A DNA stretch of 64,000 bases, from contig DXIX01000028.1 of NCBI GenBank assembly GCA_019112635.1, forward strand, positions 1 through 64,000, in the 5' to 3' direction. The notes below the pieces were generated by a model that made no database searches, was not told where the DNA came from, and saw only the letters and a list, made by a program, of their open reading frames with translations. Source of the stretch: Candidatus Blautia intestinigallinarum. GTDB lineage: Bacteria; Bacillota; Clostridia; Lachnospirales; Lachnospiraceae. Shown in pieces: positions 49,070-61,466 of the stretch (the first letter of the stretch is position 1; the number at the start of each line of letters is the position of its first letter). A program made the translations under genes and the position numbers.

Positions 49070-51265
49070 ATGTGGAAAGATTATTCCATCGGGTTTATCA
49101 AAGAAAACCGGGCCTCCAGCTTATCGGTTCTTGTCGCAGCTTTTATCTCTGCTTTGTTTCTGTCCTTGCTGTGCGGTCTATTCTACAACTTCTGGAATTA
49201 CGAGATCGAATCCATCACCTTAACAGAAGGGAACTGGCAAGGCCGCATTACAGGAACATTGGAAAAAAATGTGGTGTCTGACATTGAAAACTTTGCCAAT
49301 GTAAAAACTGCTGTTGTCAATGAAGAATTGTCAGATGGAAAAACCCTTGTGATTGATATCTGTTTTCACAACATCAGGACCGTTTATCAGGATATGCCCC
49401 TGATCGCCCGACATCTGAATATCCCCGAGAGTTCTGTGTCTTATCATGAACTGCTCTTATCCAGGTATTGCGTCCACAACCCGCAGGATGAATCCCCACC
49501 CTTACTGATCGCTTTCTACCTGGCAGTACTTCTGCTTGCATCTGTGTCTTTGATTTTGATTATTCATAACTCTTTTGCCATATCCATGAATGCCCATGTT
49601 CATCAGTTTGGTATTTTTTCCAGCATTGGAGCAACACCGGGACAGATCCTCACCTGCCTTTTGCAGGAGGCAGCTATTCTTTGTATCGCCCCAATTTTTC
49701 TTGGAAATGTTATCGGGATTGCCTTGACCTTCGGTATCATACAGATTACAAATATGTTTGCAGAGAATATTGCAGCCAGACACGAAGCCGTATTTACATA
49801 CCATCCCTTTGTATTCGCTGTCACAATTCTGGCATCTGCCTTGACGGTATTTATTTCTGCATGGCTGCCAGCCAGAAAGTTATACAGACTGACCCCACTG
49901 GAAGCCATCAAAAATACAGACGAACTGCAGCTAAAACGTAAGAAAAAATCTCCCATTCTCATGAGGCTTTTTGGGATCGAGGGAGAACTGGCTGGCAATG
50001 CACTGAAAGCACAGAAAAAAGCTCTGCGGACCTCCACCCTGTCACTGGCCCTCTCTTTTTTGAGCTTTACACTCATGCTATGCTTCTTCACTCTCTCAGA
50101 AATCAGCACGAACCATACCTATTTTGAACGTTACCAGGATGCCTGGGATGTCATGGCAACCGTAAAAAACACACCGATAGAGGATTTCGCTTACGGAGAT
50201 GACATCCATGCTTTGAATGATACAGACAGTATCATTTATCAAAAAGCAAACGCTTATAGCTCCATTCCAATGAATGCCATCAGCGAGGAAGTCAAAAACC
50301 TGGGCGGAGTAGAAGTGTTAGCCAAAACTGCTGTCAGCGCTGCCGATGGTTTCTATTCTGTTCAAGCCCCTATCGTCATTATGGATGACCGTAGTTTTTC
50401 TGAATACTGCGAACAAATGGGATTTTCCCCAGGCGAAACAGGAAGTATCATTCTGAACCGTATCTGGGACAGCACAAACAGTAATTTCAGATACAAAAAA
50501 TATGTTCCCTTTCTGAAAGAAAAGCAGACATCCATCATCTTACAAAATCCCGATGACGCAGCGGCTGCTGTCACCATTCCTGTCCTGGGCTATACACAAG
50601 AACCGCCGGTCTTAAGAGAAGAATATGACAACTATACTTTCGTTCAGTTTCTTTCCGTTTCTACATGGAAACAGATCAAAGAAGTGATTCAAAACGCAGA
50701 ATCTGACCTTTTTATCCGTGTGTTGGCAACAAAGGACAGATCTTTAGCCGAATTAAATACCATAGAGACAGAACTGAAAAACATGATGGGACATGAATTT
50801 ACACTGGAAATGGAAAACCGGATTCAGGAAAAAACAGACAATGACGTCATGTTAAATGGTTACAAATGGATCATCGGATCGTTATGCGTGTTACTCGCCC
50901 TGATCGGAATTGCCAATGTCTTTTCCAACACTTTGGGATTTATCCGTCAAAGAAAACGGGAATTTGCCAGATATATGTCTATTGGAATGACACCCGGCGG
51001 TATGCGGAAAATATTCTGCATTGAAGTCCTCGTCATTGCGGGACGTCCTGTGCTGATCACCCTTCCGCTTACGGTATTGTTTGTAAGTTTTATGATAAAG
51101 GCAAGTGTTCTGAATCCTATGGAATTTTGGACAGCAGCTCCGATTCTTCCTATCGTGATTTTTATCCTGTTGATTTTTGGATTTGTCGCACTGGCCTATT
51201 ACATGGGAGGTAAAAAAATCCTGAAATGTAATCTGATTGAAAGTATTACAAAGACCCTCCCCTGA
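49070..51265 (+). CDS. FtsX-family ABC permease (module 2)
   Basis: ATG at 49070 lies after GAAAGG, with TTG/GTG alternatives just upstream. The 731-residue permease has an N-terminal membrane segment (about 18-40) and an external domain of about 100 residues. Three segments follow with HVHQFGIFSSIGATPGQI as coupling motif. The second half has its own segment (about 325-345), external domain and three segments with KREFARYMSIGMTPGGM. The first external domain is much smaller than that of module 1. Substrate is unknown; a peptide or lantibiotic-like compound is a common guess for such modules. Confidence 0.86.
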   Translation: MWKDYSIGFIKENRASSLSVLVAAFISALFLSLLCGLFYNFWNYEIESITLTEGNWQGRITGTLEKNVVSDIENFANVKTAVVNEELSDGKTLVIDICFHNIRTVYQDMPLIARHLNIPESSVSYHELLLSRYCVHNPQDESPPLLIAFYLAVLLLASVSLILIIHNSFAISMNAHVHQFGIFSSIGATPGQILTCLLQEAAILCIAPIFLGNVIGIALTFGIIQITNMFAENIAARHEAVFTYHPFVFAVTILASALTVFISAWLPARKLYRLTPLEAIKNTDELQLKRKKKSPILMRLFGIEGELAGNALKAQKKALRTSTLSLALSFLSFTLMLCFFTLSEISTNHTYFERYQDAWDVMATVKNTPIEDFAYGDDIHALNDTDSIIYQKANAYSSIPMNAISEEVKNLGGVEVLAKTAVSAADGFYSVQAPIVIMDDRSFSEYCEQMGFSPGETGSIILNRIWDSTNSNFRYKKYVPFLKEKQTSIILQNPDDAAAAVTIPVLGYTQEPPVLREEYDNYTFVQFLSVSTWKQIKEVIQNAESDLFIRVLATKDRSLAELNTIETELKNMMGHEFTLEMENRIQEKTDNDVMLNGYKWIIGSLCVLLALIGIANVFSNTLGFIRQRKREFARYMSIGMTPGGMRKIFCIEVLVIAGRPVLITLPLTVLFVSFMIKASVLNPMEFWTAAPILPIVIFILLIFGFVALAYYMGGKKILKCNLIESITKTLP

Positions 51266-51273
51266 TAGGGTTA

Positions 51274-51316
51274 AAGGGAGACACACAGTTCCATCTGTGT
51301 AATCTCCCTTGTTTTT
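51274..51316. terminator. Terminator between module 2 and the GH42 gene
   Basis: AAGGGAGA (51274-51281) pairs with TCTCCCTT (51303-51310), and the inner CACACAG/CTGTGTA arms pair too, followed by GTTTTTC. It is strong for the plus-strand operon and may also act on the opposite strand. Confidence 0.8.
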
Positions 51317-51323
51317 CTTCACA

Positions 51324-53342
51324 TTAAGACTCGAAAATTCTACACTGGAACGGACCAAGCTCCAGCATTCCCTGACAAATCTCCCCGGTCTCCGCATCCG
51401 TCCAGGAACCAATTCCTTCCACCTTCGCAGGTTCATTGTTGAAATTCATGACAAACACGAAAGACTGGCATTGATCTTCCCGGATTCTCAGGGAAACAGT
51501 CACTCCGTGGGGAAGCTTCACGCCCAGCGGATTGGCCAAAGCCAGTTCCTCCAGCAGATCTTCCGTGAACCTGCGCAGGAAATTCAACTCCGGCTCAGCT
51601 GCCAGATAATAGGCGCTGCCCTCTCCATAGGCGTTTTTGGTGAGAACCGGCATTCCTTTCACATAGTCTTCCTCATACACGCTAAGAACCTGTGTCCCCT
51701 CTTTTGCGTGAATCACCTCTCTGAGCCCGCCTGCCGGATACTGCACACCCTGATAGGAGAAAGTATTCGGGAACTCTTCACAGGGAGCGTCGATTTCTTC
51801 CTGAACCACGCCCAGCACATCTTCCAGCGGATGATGTCCCAGGAAACACAGATCTGTCTCATCCACCAGACCGCTGAAGTATGTGGTCACATAGACACCG
51901 CCGCCTCTCACGTAATCTCTCACTTTCCCGGCATATCCCTCTTTGTACATATAATTGAAGGGAGCCAGTACGAGCTGATAACCTTCCAGGGAATCATCCA
52001 TACCCACCAGATCCACATCGATACCGGCCTCCCAGAAAGGCTGATAATATAGGAAAATGCTGTCCACATAGTTCATATCCGTTCTTGGGCCGGAGACATC
52101 TTCCAATGCCCACCAGTTCTCCCAGTCAAAGATCATGGCCACCTTGGGCTGATTCACTGTGCCGTCGAGAAGATCCGTAAGCCCCATCAGGCGCTCTCCC
52201 ACCTGGGTCACTTCCCGGAAAGTTCTGGTATTGCTTCCGTTTTTATGTCCCACCACAGCACCGTGGAATTTCTCGAAGGATCCCCTGCTCTTTCTCCACT
52301 GGAAATACAGAACCGAGTCTGATCCATGAGCCAGCGCCTGCATGGAGGAAAGCATGTGCATTCCCGGGAGCTTCGAGGGATTGACCTCCCGCCAGCTGAC
52401 CATTGACGGTGTGCTCTCCATCAGCAGAAACGGTTTCTTCTTCATGGAGCGCATCAGGCTGTGGCTGGCCGCAGTACGCATCGCCACAGTCACTTCATCC
52501 TTTCTCTTATGCCAGAACGGATAATTATCCCAGGATATCACATCCAGCTCATCGCGCAGTCTGTGATAGTCCAGCCCCTTGAAAAAATACATAAAATTCG
52601 TGGTGACTGGAAGATCCGACGCTGTCCGGACAGCCTGAATCTCCCCGGCGACAAAATCACTCATCTGTTCCGTAGCAAATCTTCTCCAGTCCAGCTTCAG
52701 TCCAGTCATTGTATACTCACCCTGAGGCGCAGGACTGTGAATCTGATCCCAGTCGGTGTACACATGACTCCAGAATCTGCCCCACCAGGCTTTGTTCAGA
52801 TTATCCAGGGTCTGATAACGCTTCTTCAGCCATTCCCTGAATGCTCTCTGACACTGTTCACAGTGACAGGTGGAATCCCCGAAATTTCCTCCCAGCTCAT
52901 TGGAAATATGCCACAGAACCACATTCTCCTTCTTTCCGAACTTCTGGGACAACGCTCTGTCCAGAGATTGAATCTTCTGGCGCATCACCGGGGAAGTATA
53001 ACAGAAATTCTGTCTCTTGCCCGGAAGATTTTTCGTTCCGTCCTCCTGTACCTGCATGACTTCCGGATATTTTTCCGTGAGCCAATGGGGCATGGCCCCG
53101 GAAGGAGTTGCCAGGATCACCTGGATTCCTTCCCTGCCCAGACGGTCCACAATCTCTTCCAGCCACTGAAAATCATAGACCCCTTCCTTTGGTTCCAACA
53201 TTGCCCAGGAAAAAATTCCCAGAGTTACACAGTTGACCTGTGCTTTCTTCATCAATTGAATATCTTCCTCTAAAATTTCCGGATATTCCAGCCACTGTTC
53301 CGGATTATAATCTCCACCGTGAAGAATCCTTCCTCCTATCAT
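51324..53342 (-). CDS. GH42 beta-galactosidase
   Basis: This 672-residue enzyme has no signal peptide and hydrolyses terminal beta-galactosides in the cytosol. The TIM-barrel shows GGDYNPEQW near the start, acid/base E149 in WHISNELGG and nucleophile E309 in LLMESTPS. The zinc-binding cysteines C114, C159, C161 and C164 (CHCEQC) match the GH42 metal cluster. The trimerisation domain and C-terminal beta domain follow. GH42 enzymes of gut bacteria often act on lacto-N-tetraose or other beta-1,3/1,6 galactosides rather than lactose; which applies here is not determined. It follows the GH2 gene by 47 bases with AGGAGG upstream. Confidence 0.95.
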   Translation of the reverse strand: MIGGRILHGGDYNPEQWLEYPEILEEDIQLMKKAQVNCVTLGIFSWAMLEPKEGVYDFQWLEEIVDRLGREGIQVILATPSGAMPHWLTEKYPEVMQVQEDGTKNLPGKRQNFCYTSPVMRQKIQSLDRALSQKFGKKENVVLWHISNELGGNFGDSTCHCEQCQRAFREWLKKRYQTLDNLNKAWWGRFWSHVYTDWDQIHSPAPQGEYTMTGLKLDWRRFATEQMSDFVAGEIQAVRTASDLPVTTNFMYFFKGLDYHRLRDELDVISWDNYPFWHKRKDEVTVAMRTAASHSLMRSMKKKPFLLMESTPSMVSWREVNPSKLPGMHMLSSMQALAHGSDSVLYFQWRKSRGSFEKFHGAVVGHKNGSNTRTFREVTQVGERLMGLTDLLDGTVNQPKVAMIFDWENWWALEDVSGPRTDMNYVDSIFLYYQPFWEAGIDVDLVGMDDSLEGYQLVLAPFNYMYKEGYAGKVRDYVRGGGVYVTTYFSGLVDETDLCFLGHHPLEDVLGVVQEEIDAPCEEFPNTFSYQGVQYPAGGLREVIHAKEGTQVLSVYEEDYVKGMPVLTKNAYGEGSAYYLAAEPELNFLRRFTEDLLEELALANPLGVKLPHGVTVSLRIREDQCQSFVFVMNFNNEPAKVEGIGSWTDAETGEICQGMLELGPFQCRIFES

Positions 53343-53389
53343 GTCAATAGCCTCCTGTATATTCTGCTCTCGTCCGGTTGCATTCTTCC

Positions 53390-56512
<3,123 letters not shown>

Positions 56513-56601
56513 TCATAAATCTATTATAGTATGGATAGACAAAGTATTGTATGGTATGTTAAGCTAAAGAATATAATATTTCGAAACAGGTGGTGATTCT
56601 C

Positions 56602-57408
56602 ATGCCAATAATCTTCCGCAGCACTCCCATTGTGGAACCCTTTACGTTTGATTCCCTGGGAAATCACTGGGAGCAAGATCAGATCTTTCGGCCGAAAGGC
56701 TATCCCTTCTACCATTATCTCCAGTCCGAATCCGGCACTGGAATCGTGACGGTCGAGGGACAGACACACATTCTCCATGAAAAAGAAGGAATTCTCATCG
56801 CCCCCTTCCTGCGGCACTCTTATCAGAAGCAGAGCAGCCAGTGGTTCACTCTGTTTGCCACTTTCACAGGAACGGTGGAGAGCAGCATCCCCCAGATGCT
56901 CGGCAACCGCCAAGTTATTCTGACGGACAAGAGCCAGGGGGAGCGCATCGCCCAGCTTCTGTCCGAGTGTATCCGAAGATACGATTCCCTCCCTGTGGAT
57001 GAGAAGCGTCTGTCCATTGACTGTTACAGTCTGCTGATGAATTTTGTGGATGGCGTCCACACTCAGAAATTAACCGATGATCCTCTTTATCAGCGTTACA
57101 TTGCCCCGGTAATAGAAGAAATTGAAAGGCATTATGACCGGGAACTCACTGTGGAATCCCTCAGCGGACAGGTATACATTACTCCCCAATATCTCTCCAG
57201 GCTCTTCCGCCGTTTTCTGAACTGTTCCACCTATGAATATCTCACCTCCTGCCGTATCCGCAAGGCTAAGGAATTCCTGATCACCAGCCCCAGGCTGGAG
57301 GTTCAGCACATCGCCCAGAAAACCGGCTTCTCCGACACCAGCCATTTTATCGCTGTCTTCAAAAAAATCACCGGAATGACACCTCTGGAATTCCGAAAAT
57401 TAAATTAA
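56602..57408 (+). CDS. AraC-family regulator, divergent from lacZ
   Basis: The ATG at 56602 follows AGGTGGTG; the frame reads four codons further upstream. The 268-residue protein has an N-terminal arabinose-binding-like cupin (SESGTGIVTVEGQTHILHEKEG) and a C-terminal tandem HTH (LTVESLSGQVYITPQYLSRLFRRF and VQHIAQKTGFSDTSHFIAVFKKITGMTPLEFRK). It lies back to back with lacZ and presumably activates it and GH42. Confidence 0.88.
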   Translation: MPIIFRSTPIVEPFTFDSLGNHWEQDQIFRPKGYPFYHYLQSESGTGIVTVEGQTHILHEKEGILIAPFLRHSYQKQSSQWFTLFATFTGTVESSIPQMLGNRQVILTDKSQGERIAQLLSECIRRYDSLPVDEKRLSIDCYSLLMNFVDGVHTQKLTDDPLYQRYIAPVIEEIERHYDRELTVESLSGQVYITPQYLSRLFRRFLNCSTYEYLTSCRIRKAKEFLITSPRLEVQHIAQKTGFSDTSHFIAVFKKITGMTPLEFRKLN

Positions 57409-57426
57409 TCTTTGTTTTTCCGCAAA

Positions 57427-57454
57427 ATAGGACTGCCAGCAATGGCAGCCCTAT
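57427..57454. terminator. Terminator between the AraC and sugar-permease genes
   Basis: ATAGGACTGCCA (57427-57438) pairs with TGGCAGCCCTAT (57443-57454) around a tetraloop. The hairpin is flanked by A-rich sequence on the left, giving TTTTG on the minus strand. It serves convergent genes. Confidence 0.7.
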
Positions 57455-57467
57455 CAAAAAGCATATT

Positions 57468-58298
57468 TTATTTCACGGCACCGGTAATACCTTCTGCGAA
57501 CTGTTTCTGCAGTACGAAGAATACGATCATGGTCGGGATGGAGCAGAAGAGAACGCCCACCATCAACATACCATAGTCGGTGGTATATCCGGATGACATA
57601 TTGGCGATCAACATTGGCATAGTCTGTGCCTCCGGCATCGTCATGATTACCTTCGGCCACAGATAAGCGTTCCATGCGTTCATAAACGTGATAACGCCTG
57701 CCGCTGCGTAGGTAGCCTTCATCATCGGCATATACATACGATAAAAGATCTGGAACTCGTTCAGTCCGTCAATACGTGCCGCTTCCATCGTGTCAACAGG
57801 GAAGTTCCTGGAGTTCTGGCGGAACATCATAATCAGGAACGGCGTTGACAGAGAAGGAAGGATAAATCCCCATACACTGTTCAGAAGTTTCATGGAAGAA
57901 AGCATTTTAAACAACGGGATCATAGTAGCAACCTGCGGAATCATCATAGCGAGCAGCAAGATGGAAAACAGAAGATCCTTCCACTTGTCATGATACAGCT
58001 CGAATCCAAAACCTGCCAGAGAACAGATCAGGATCGCCAGGACCGTCTGTACAACTGCATACAGGAAAGAGTTTCCCATTGCGCGCCAGAGGTCATAGTT
58101 TGCCAACAGGTTGTTGAAGTTTGTCATCAGTTCCCCACCGATCGTGATCTTACCATTTGCAACATCAAAGGTATTATTTGTTGCGGCAGAAATCATCCAG
58201 TAGAACGGGAATACTGATAAAAATGCCACAATAATCAGAAATATGTATGTAGGAATCAGACGGCGCTGGATCATACTTCTATTCTTTTTCTCAGTCAC
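57468..58298 (-). CDS. Sugar ABC transporter permease, MalG type
   Basis: This 276-residue membrane subunit starts at GTG 58298, behind TAGGTG, with eight bases overlapping the preceding permease. Six membrane segments are visible, with the EAA coupling loop EAARIDGLNEFQIFYRMYMPMMK. The signature PQVATMIPLFKM is typical of the MalG/LacG group. It pairs with the MalF-like gene and the substrate-binding lipoprotein upstream. No ATPase gene is present, so a shared MsmK-type ATPase elsewhere is expected. Confidence 0.92.
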   Translation of the reverse strand: MTEKKNRSMIQRRLIPTYIFLIIVAFLSVFPFYWMISAATNNTFDVANGKITIGGELMTNFNNLLANYDLWRAMGNSFLYAVVQTVLAILICSLAGFGFELYHDKWKDLLFSILLLAMMIPQVATMIPLFKMLSSMKLLNSVWGFILPSLSTPFLIMMFRQNSRNFPVDTMEAARIDGLNEFQIFYRMYMPMMKATYAAAGVITFMNAWNAYLWPKVIMTMPEAQTMPMLIANMSSGYTTDYGMLMVGVLFCSIPTMIVFFVLQKQFAEGITGAVK

Positions 58299-59193
58299 GA
58301 GTATCACCTACTTTCATATTGATGAACGCCAGAACCGCAACGAGAATAAATACGAAGAAGCACATTGCCGTTGCATATCCAAAGTTCGAAACGCCGCCGG
58401 CGCCAAACGAATTGTTGTAAATATAGTGAGACATGGTGATGGTTGAGTTTGCCGGACCACCATTGGTCAGGTTGACAGACTCATCGAACAACTGCAGAGT
58501 ACCGTTGATAGACATAATGAAAGTCATGATGATTGTCGGTTTCAACAGTGGCACGGTAATTCTCCAGAAGGTCTTCCATCCATTAGCACCATCGATCTTC
58601 GCCGCCTCATATACAGAATATTCAATATTCTGCAGACCAGCCAGATAGAACACCATATTGTATCCAGTCCATCTCCAGATCAGGGCGATGATGATGACAG
58701 CTTTTGCACTTGCGGAATTTCCAAGAAAGTTGTAGTTTTCCTGAAGGATACCAAGATTTACAAGAATTGCATTTACTAGTCCGTCCGTTGCGAACAAAGA
58801 CTTGAAAATCAACGCATAAGATACAAGGGATGTCGCACAGGGAAGGAACACACATGTACGGAAGAATCCTTTGAATCTTAAATGCTGGTTATTCAGAAGC
58901 TGAGCCAGCAGGATCGCCAGAATCAGCATGATCGGCACCTGGATGACCAGGTACAGGAACGTGTTTCCAACAGAAGTCATGAACACTTTGTCAGAGAACA
59001 TTCTCGTATAGTTGTTGAAAATCGGTTCATTCCAATGCATATTCGCACTGGACCCGGTCTGCAGTGACATGATAAATGCCTGAATCATCGGCCAGAATGC
59101 CATAATCGCGATGAGAATCGTAGCCGGTGTCAGGAACGCCCAGCCCGCTGCTGACTGTTTACCCAGCAGTGTCATCTTTCTTTTCTGTTTCAA
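58291..59193 (-). CDS. Sugar ABC transporter permease, MalF type
   Basis: The 300-residue subunit starts at TTG 59193 with GGAGGGGG upstream; ATG at 59175 is an alternative. Six membrane segments and the coupling loop EAAKIDGANGWKTFWRITVPLLKPT are seen. A 97-base gap with a large GC-rich hairpin separates it from the binding-protein gene, which may lower its expression relative to the latter. Confidence 0.92.
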   Translation of the reverse strand: MKQKRKMTLLGKQSAAGWAFLTPATILIAIMAFWPMIQAFIMSLQTGSSANMHWNEPIFNNYTRMFSDKVFMTSVGNTFLYLVIQVPIMLILAILLAQLLNNQHLRFKGFFRTCVFLPCATSLVSYALIFKSLFATDGLVNAILVNLGILQENYNFLGNSASAKAVIIIALIWRWTGYNMVFYLAGLQNIEYSVYEAAKIDGANGWKTFWRITVPLLKPTIIMTFIMSINGTLQLFDESVNLTNGGPANSTITMSHYIYNNSFGAGGVSNFGYATAMCFFVFILVAVLAFINMKVGDTRD

Positions 59194-59221
59194 CTTTTGG
59201 GCCCCCTCCTTTTTAATAAAC

Positions 59222-59257
59222 AGGCAGGGTAGCGGATGTCTCCGCCCCCCGCCCTGT
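59222..59257 (-). terminator. Intercistronic hairpin between binding-protein and permease genes
   Basis: On the minus strand ACAGGG...CCCTGcCTGT with an inner GGCGGA/TCCGC helix forms a GC-rich stem, followed only by TTTATTAAAAAG. It is more likely an mRNA-stabilising or partially terminating hairpin than a full terminator. Confidence 0.55.
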
Positions 59258-59290
59258 CTTGAATGTTTCCAATGGCAATTTCTTCAATTG

Positions 59291-60610
59291 TTAATTGCCC
59301 ATCTCGAAGTTCAGCTGATCTTCTGCCTCCTGCAATGCCTCCATGGTATCCGCGCCGTTAATAATATTGACGATCGCTGTTCCCACATAGTTACGTGCAG
59401 AATAGTGGTAGTCGCTCTGCTCTACGATCTGTACATGAGTACCCATCTCAACGATGTCTGCATAGATCGGCTGATCGTTGAAGTATTCAACGCCTTCCTG
59501 GTAAACCTCAGTCTCAGCTGCCGGTGCGTATGTAGAGATCACGCCGCCATCTTTCAGAGCATTGTCATAGGTTGTCGTGCTGCTTCCGAAAGTCTTTGCA
59601 AGGAAGTCTTTCGCAAGGTCAACGTTCTTACAGTTGGAGGTAATGTACAGAGAAGATCCGCCGTTACTTGCGTATCCCTCTCCGCCTTCCAGAGTCGGCA
59701 TAGATGTGATTTCCCATTTACCGCTGTTCGCTTCTACTTTCTCGATGGTCGGGATAATCCAGTTTCCGTTCATAACACCAGCAACCTGGTCGCCCTGGAT
59801 TGCCTTGTCTGTATAATCAGACCAGCTGTTCGGCATCAGAAGTGTGCCATCCTTTGCCATCTGAACCAGTTTCTCAACGATTGTTACCAGAGTCTCATTC
59901 TCAGTGATGTATGGTTTTCCATCTTTGAACTGAGACACGCCCTCAGCCTGCATCATCATGTATGGAAGGTCATTGCCATCGCTGTTCATACACAGAAGAG
60001 CTTTGCCTGTCTTGTCATGTACAGCTTTACCGATTTCCATGAACTCATCCCAGGTGCATCCTGTCAGGTCATCAATGGTATATCCAGCCTCTTCCAGAAG
60101 GTCTGTACGATATGCGCATACAACGGTACCGTTGTCTACCGGTACACCGTAGTGCTCGCCATCGATGGTGGAGTAGTCAAGTTTCTCTGCTGCGAAATCA
60201 TCCCAATTGATATCAATGTCTCCAAGTGGGGTCCATGCATCCGGATAATCTGCTACATATCTCTGAATGTAATGATCCTGGAACAGAACCAGATCAGGAA
60301 GATTGCTGAAATCGCCTGCAGATGCAGCAGTTGTAACTGCTGTCTCCACATCCTGTGAAGCTGCCTGCTCGATAATCTCAAGCTCAAAATCCGGATTTAC
60401 ATTCTCTTTGTAGTCTGCTGCCGCTGCTTCCAGAGCCGGAATATTAAATGCCGGGTCCCACGCGAATACGGTAAGCTTGTTTTCGCTGCCTTCCTCTGTC
60501 GCTGCATCGCCGCCATCAGATGAGCTGTCGCTTCCGCCACCGCCGCCGCAGGCTGCAAGTGAGAATGCCATCACACCGGCAAGTAACACACTAAGTACTT
60601 TCTTTTTCAT
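59291..60610 (-). CDS. Sugar-binding lipoprotein of an ABC importer
   Basis: The 439-residue extracellular binding protein has a lipobox, FSLAAC with Cys21, and a Gly/Ser/Asp-rich linker. The mature type 1 family domain begins LTVFAWDPAFNIPALE. DLVLFQDHYIQRYV, NGTVVCAYRTDLLEEAGY, ALLCMNSDGND and GVMNGNWIIPTIEK are typical of solute-binding proteins of the oligosaccharide class. It is the first gene of the three-gene unit and probably the most expressed. Substrate specificity is unassigned; nearby genes suggest galactosides or galactosyl-HexNAc disaccharides. Confidence 0.9.
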   Translation of the reverse strand: MKKKVLSVLLAGVMAFSLAACGGGGGSDSSSDGGDAATEEGSENKLTVFAWDPAFNIPALEAAAADYKENVNPDFELEIIEQAASQDVETAVTTAASAGDFSNLPDLVLFQDHYIQRYVADYPDAWTPLGDIDINWDDFAAEKLDYSTIDGEHYGVPVDNGTVVCAYRTDLLEEAGYTIDDLTGCTWDEFMEIGKAVHDKTGKALLCMNSDGNDLPYMMMQAEGVSQFKDGKPYITENETLVTIVEKLVQMAKDGTLLMPNSWSDYTDKAIQGDQVAGVMNGNWIIPTIEKVEANSGKWEITSMPTLEGGEGYASNGGSSLYITSNCKNVDLAKDFLAKTFGSSTTTYDNALKDGGVISTYAPAAETEVYQEGVEYFNDQPIYADIVEMGTHVQIVEQSDYHYSARNYVGTAIVNIINGADTMEALQEAEDQLNFEMGN

Positions 60611-60951
60611 ATTGCATGTCCTCCTTTTTACCGTAAAAAACTATGCCAATCACATGAAATCCGTCACCGGCATATGTTTTTTACATCAATAACTTATAGC
60701 GTTATTATAGCAAAAGATTTTCATGTATTGTATGCGAAACCGCCCACATTATATGCAATTTCAATCATCATTATCCATTTTGCACTATTTTACCCTTGCG
60801 TCTATGGTACTTTTTATTCATTTCCATTACTTTCTTCACAATTTCGACAAAATCTATTATATTTTTTCGTCAATAGTACGCAAAATAAATAGCCAAAATT
60901 TGCTCACTTTTTTTGTGCATTTTCACGTATTCTGCTATTTTCATATGAGAA
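60611..60951. other. AT-rich upstream region of the sugar ABC operon
   Basis: This 341-base stretch contains no gene. Near the binding-protein gene there is a minus-strand TATAAT (60709-60704) with only a weak -35 box (TACAAT), which suggests activator dependence. Two related elements, GCATTTTCACGTAT (60917-60930) and GCTATTTTCATATG (60934-60947), resemble AraC half-sites. I found no riboswitch. Confidence 0.4.
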
Positions 60952-61464
60952 TTATGCAAAAAAGACTCTCTCCGGGTACTGTTTTTTCATAATCTGCAGC
61001 ATCTCTTCATTCAAATCCAGCAATAATTTGATCTTTTGTTTTCCTTCTGTGATAATCATCGTGTAATAGGGAATGTCATCTTCATAAGATGTATAATCAT
61101 ATTTCCGAAGATGCTCCGTTCCCCCATTCTTGCGGTATTTCGCCACCACCTCATGCCAGTTGGGAGCCACAGTCTCCAGATCCTTCAGATTCAGAACGTG
61201 AGCTGTTTTGCGGTAGCGCTTCCCGTAAATCACATCAATGGTAAGTTCATTATTGTCCAGAGTGTACTCATAGCTTTTCTGCCCGAATATATCATAGACA
61301 AAATACAGTACCGCCAGAAGAAATCCCGGCAGCATAAATCCCCGGTTCAAAACGATTCCTTCCAGAATAAACACGACACAGAAGAAGATCATGATTCCCT
61401 TCAGCAGCCCGGTCATTGCTTTCTTCTTTCTCTCCACCTGTGTCACAACTCGATAATTATACAT
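60952..61464 (-). CDS. Membrane protein with PH-like cytosolic domain
   Basis: The preferred start is ATG 61464 with GAGGAAGG at normal spacing; ATG 61473 lies too close to that site. The 170-residue product has two adjoining membrane segments (about 20-60). A soluble part follows that begins SYEYTLDNNELTIDVIYGKRYRK and looks like a small bacterial pleckstrin-homology or YcxB-like domain. No enzyme motif is visible. It starts two bases after the stop of an AraC gene and is co-transcribed with it. The function is unknown. Confidence 0.6.
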   Translation of the reverse strand: MYNYRVVTQVERKKKAMTGLLKGIMIFFCVVFILEGIVLNRGFMLPGFLLAVLYFVYDIFGQKSYEYTLDNNELTIDVIYGKRYRKTAHVLNLKDLETVAPNWHEVVAKYRKNGGTEHLRKYDYTSYEDDIPYYTMIITEGKQKIKLLLDLNEEMLQIMKKQYPERVFFA

Positions 61465-61466
61465 CT

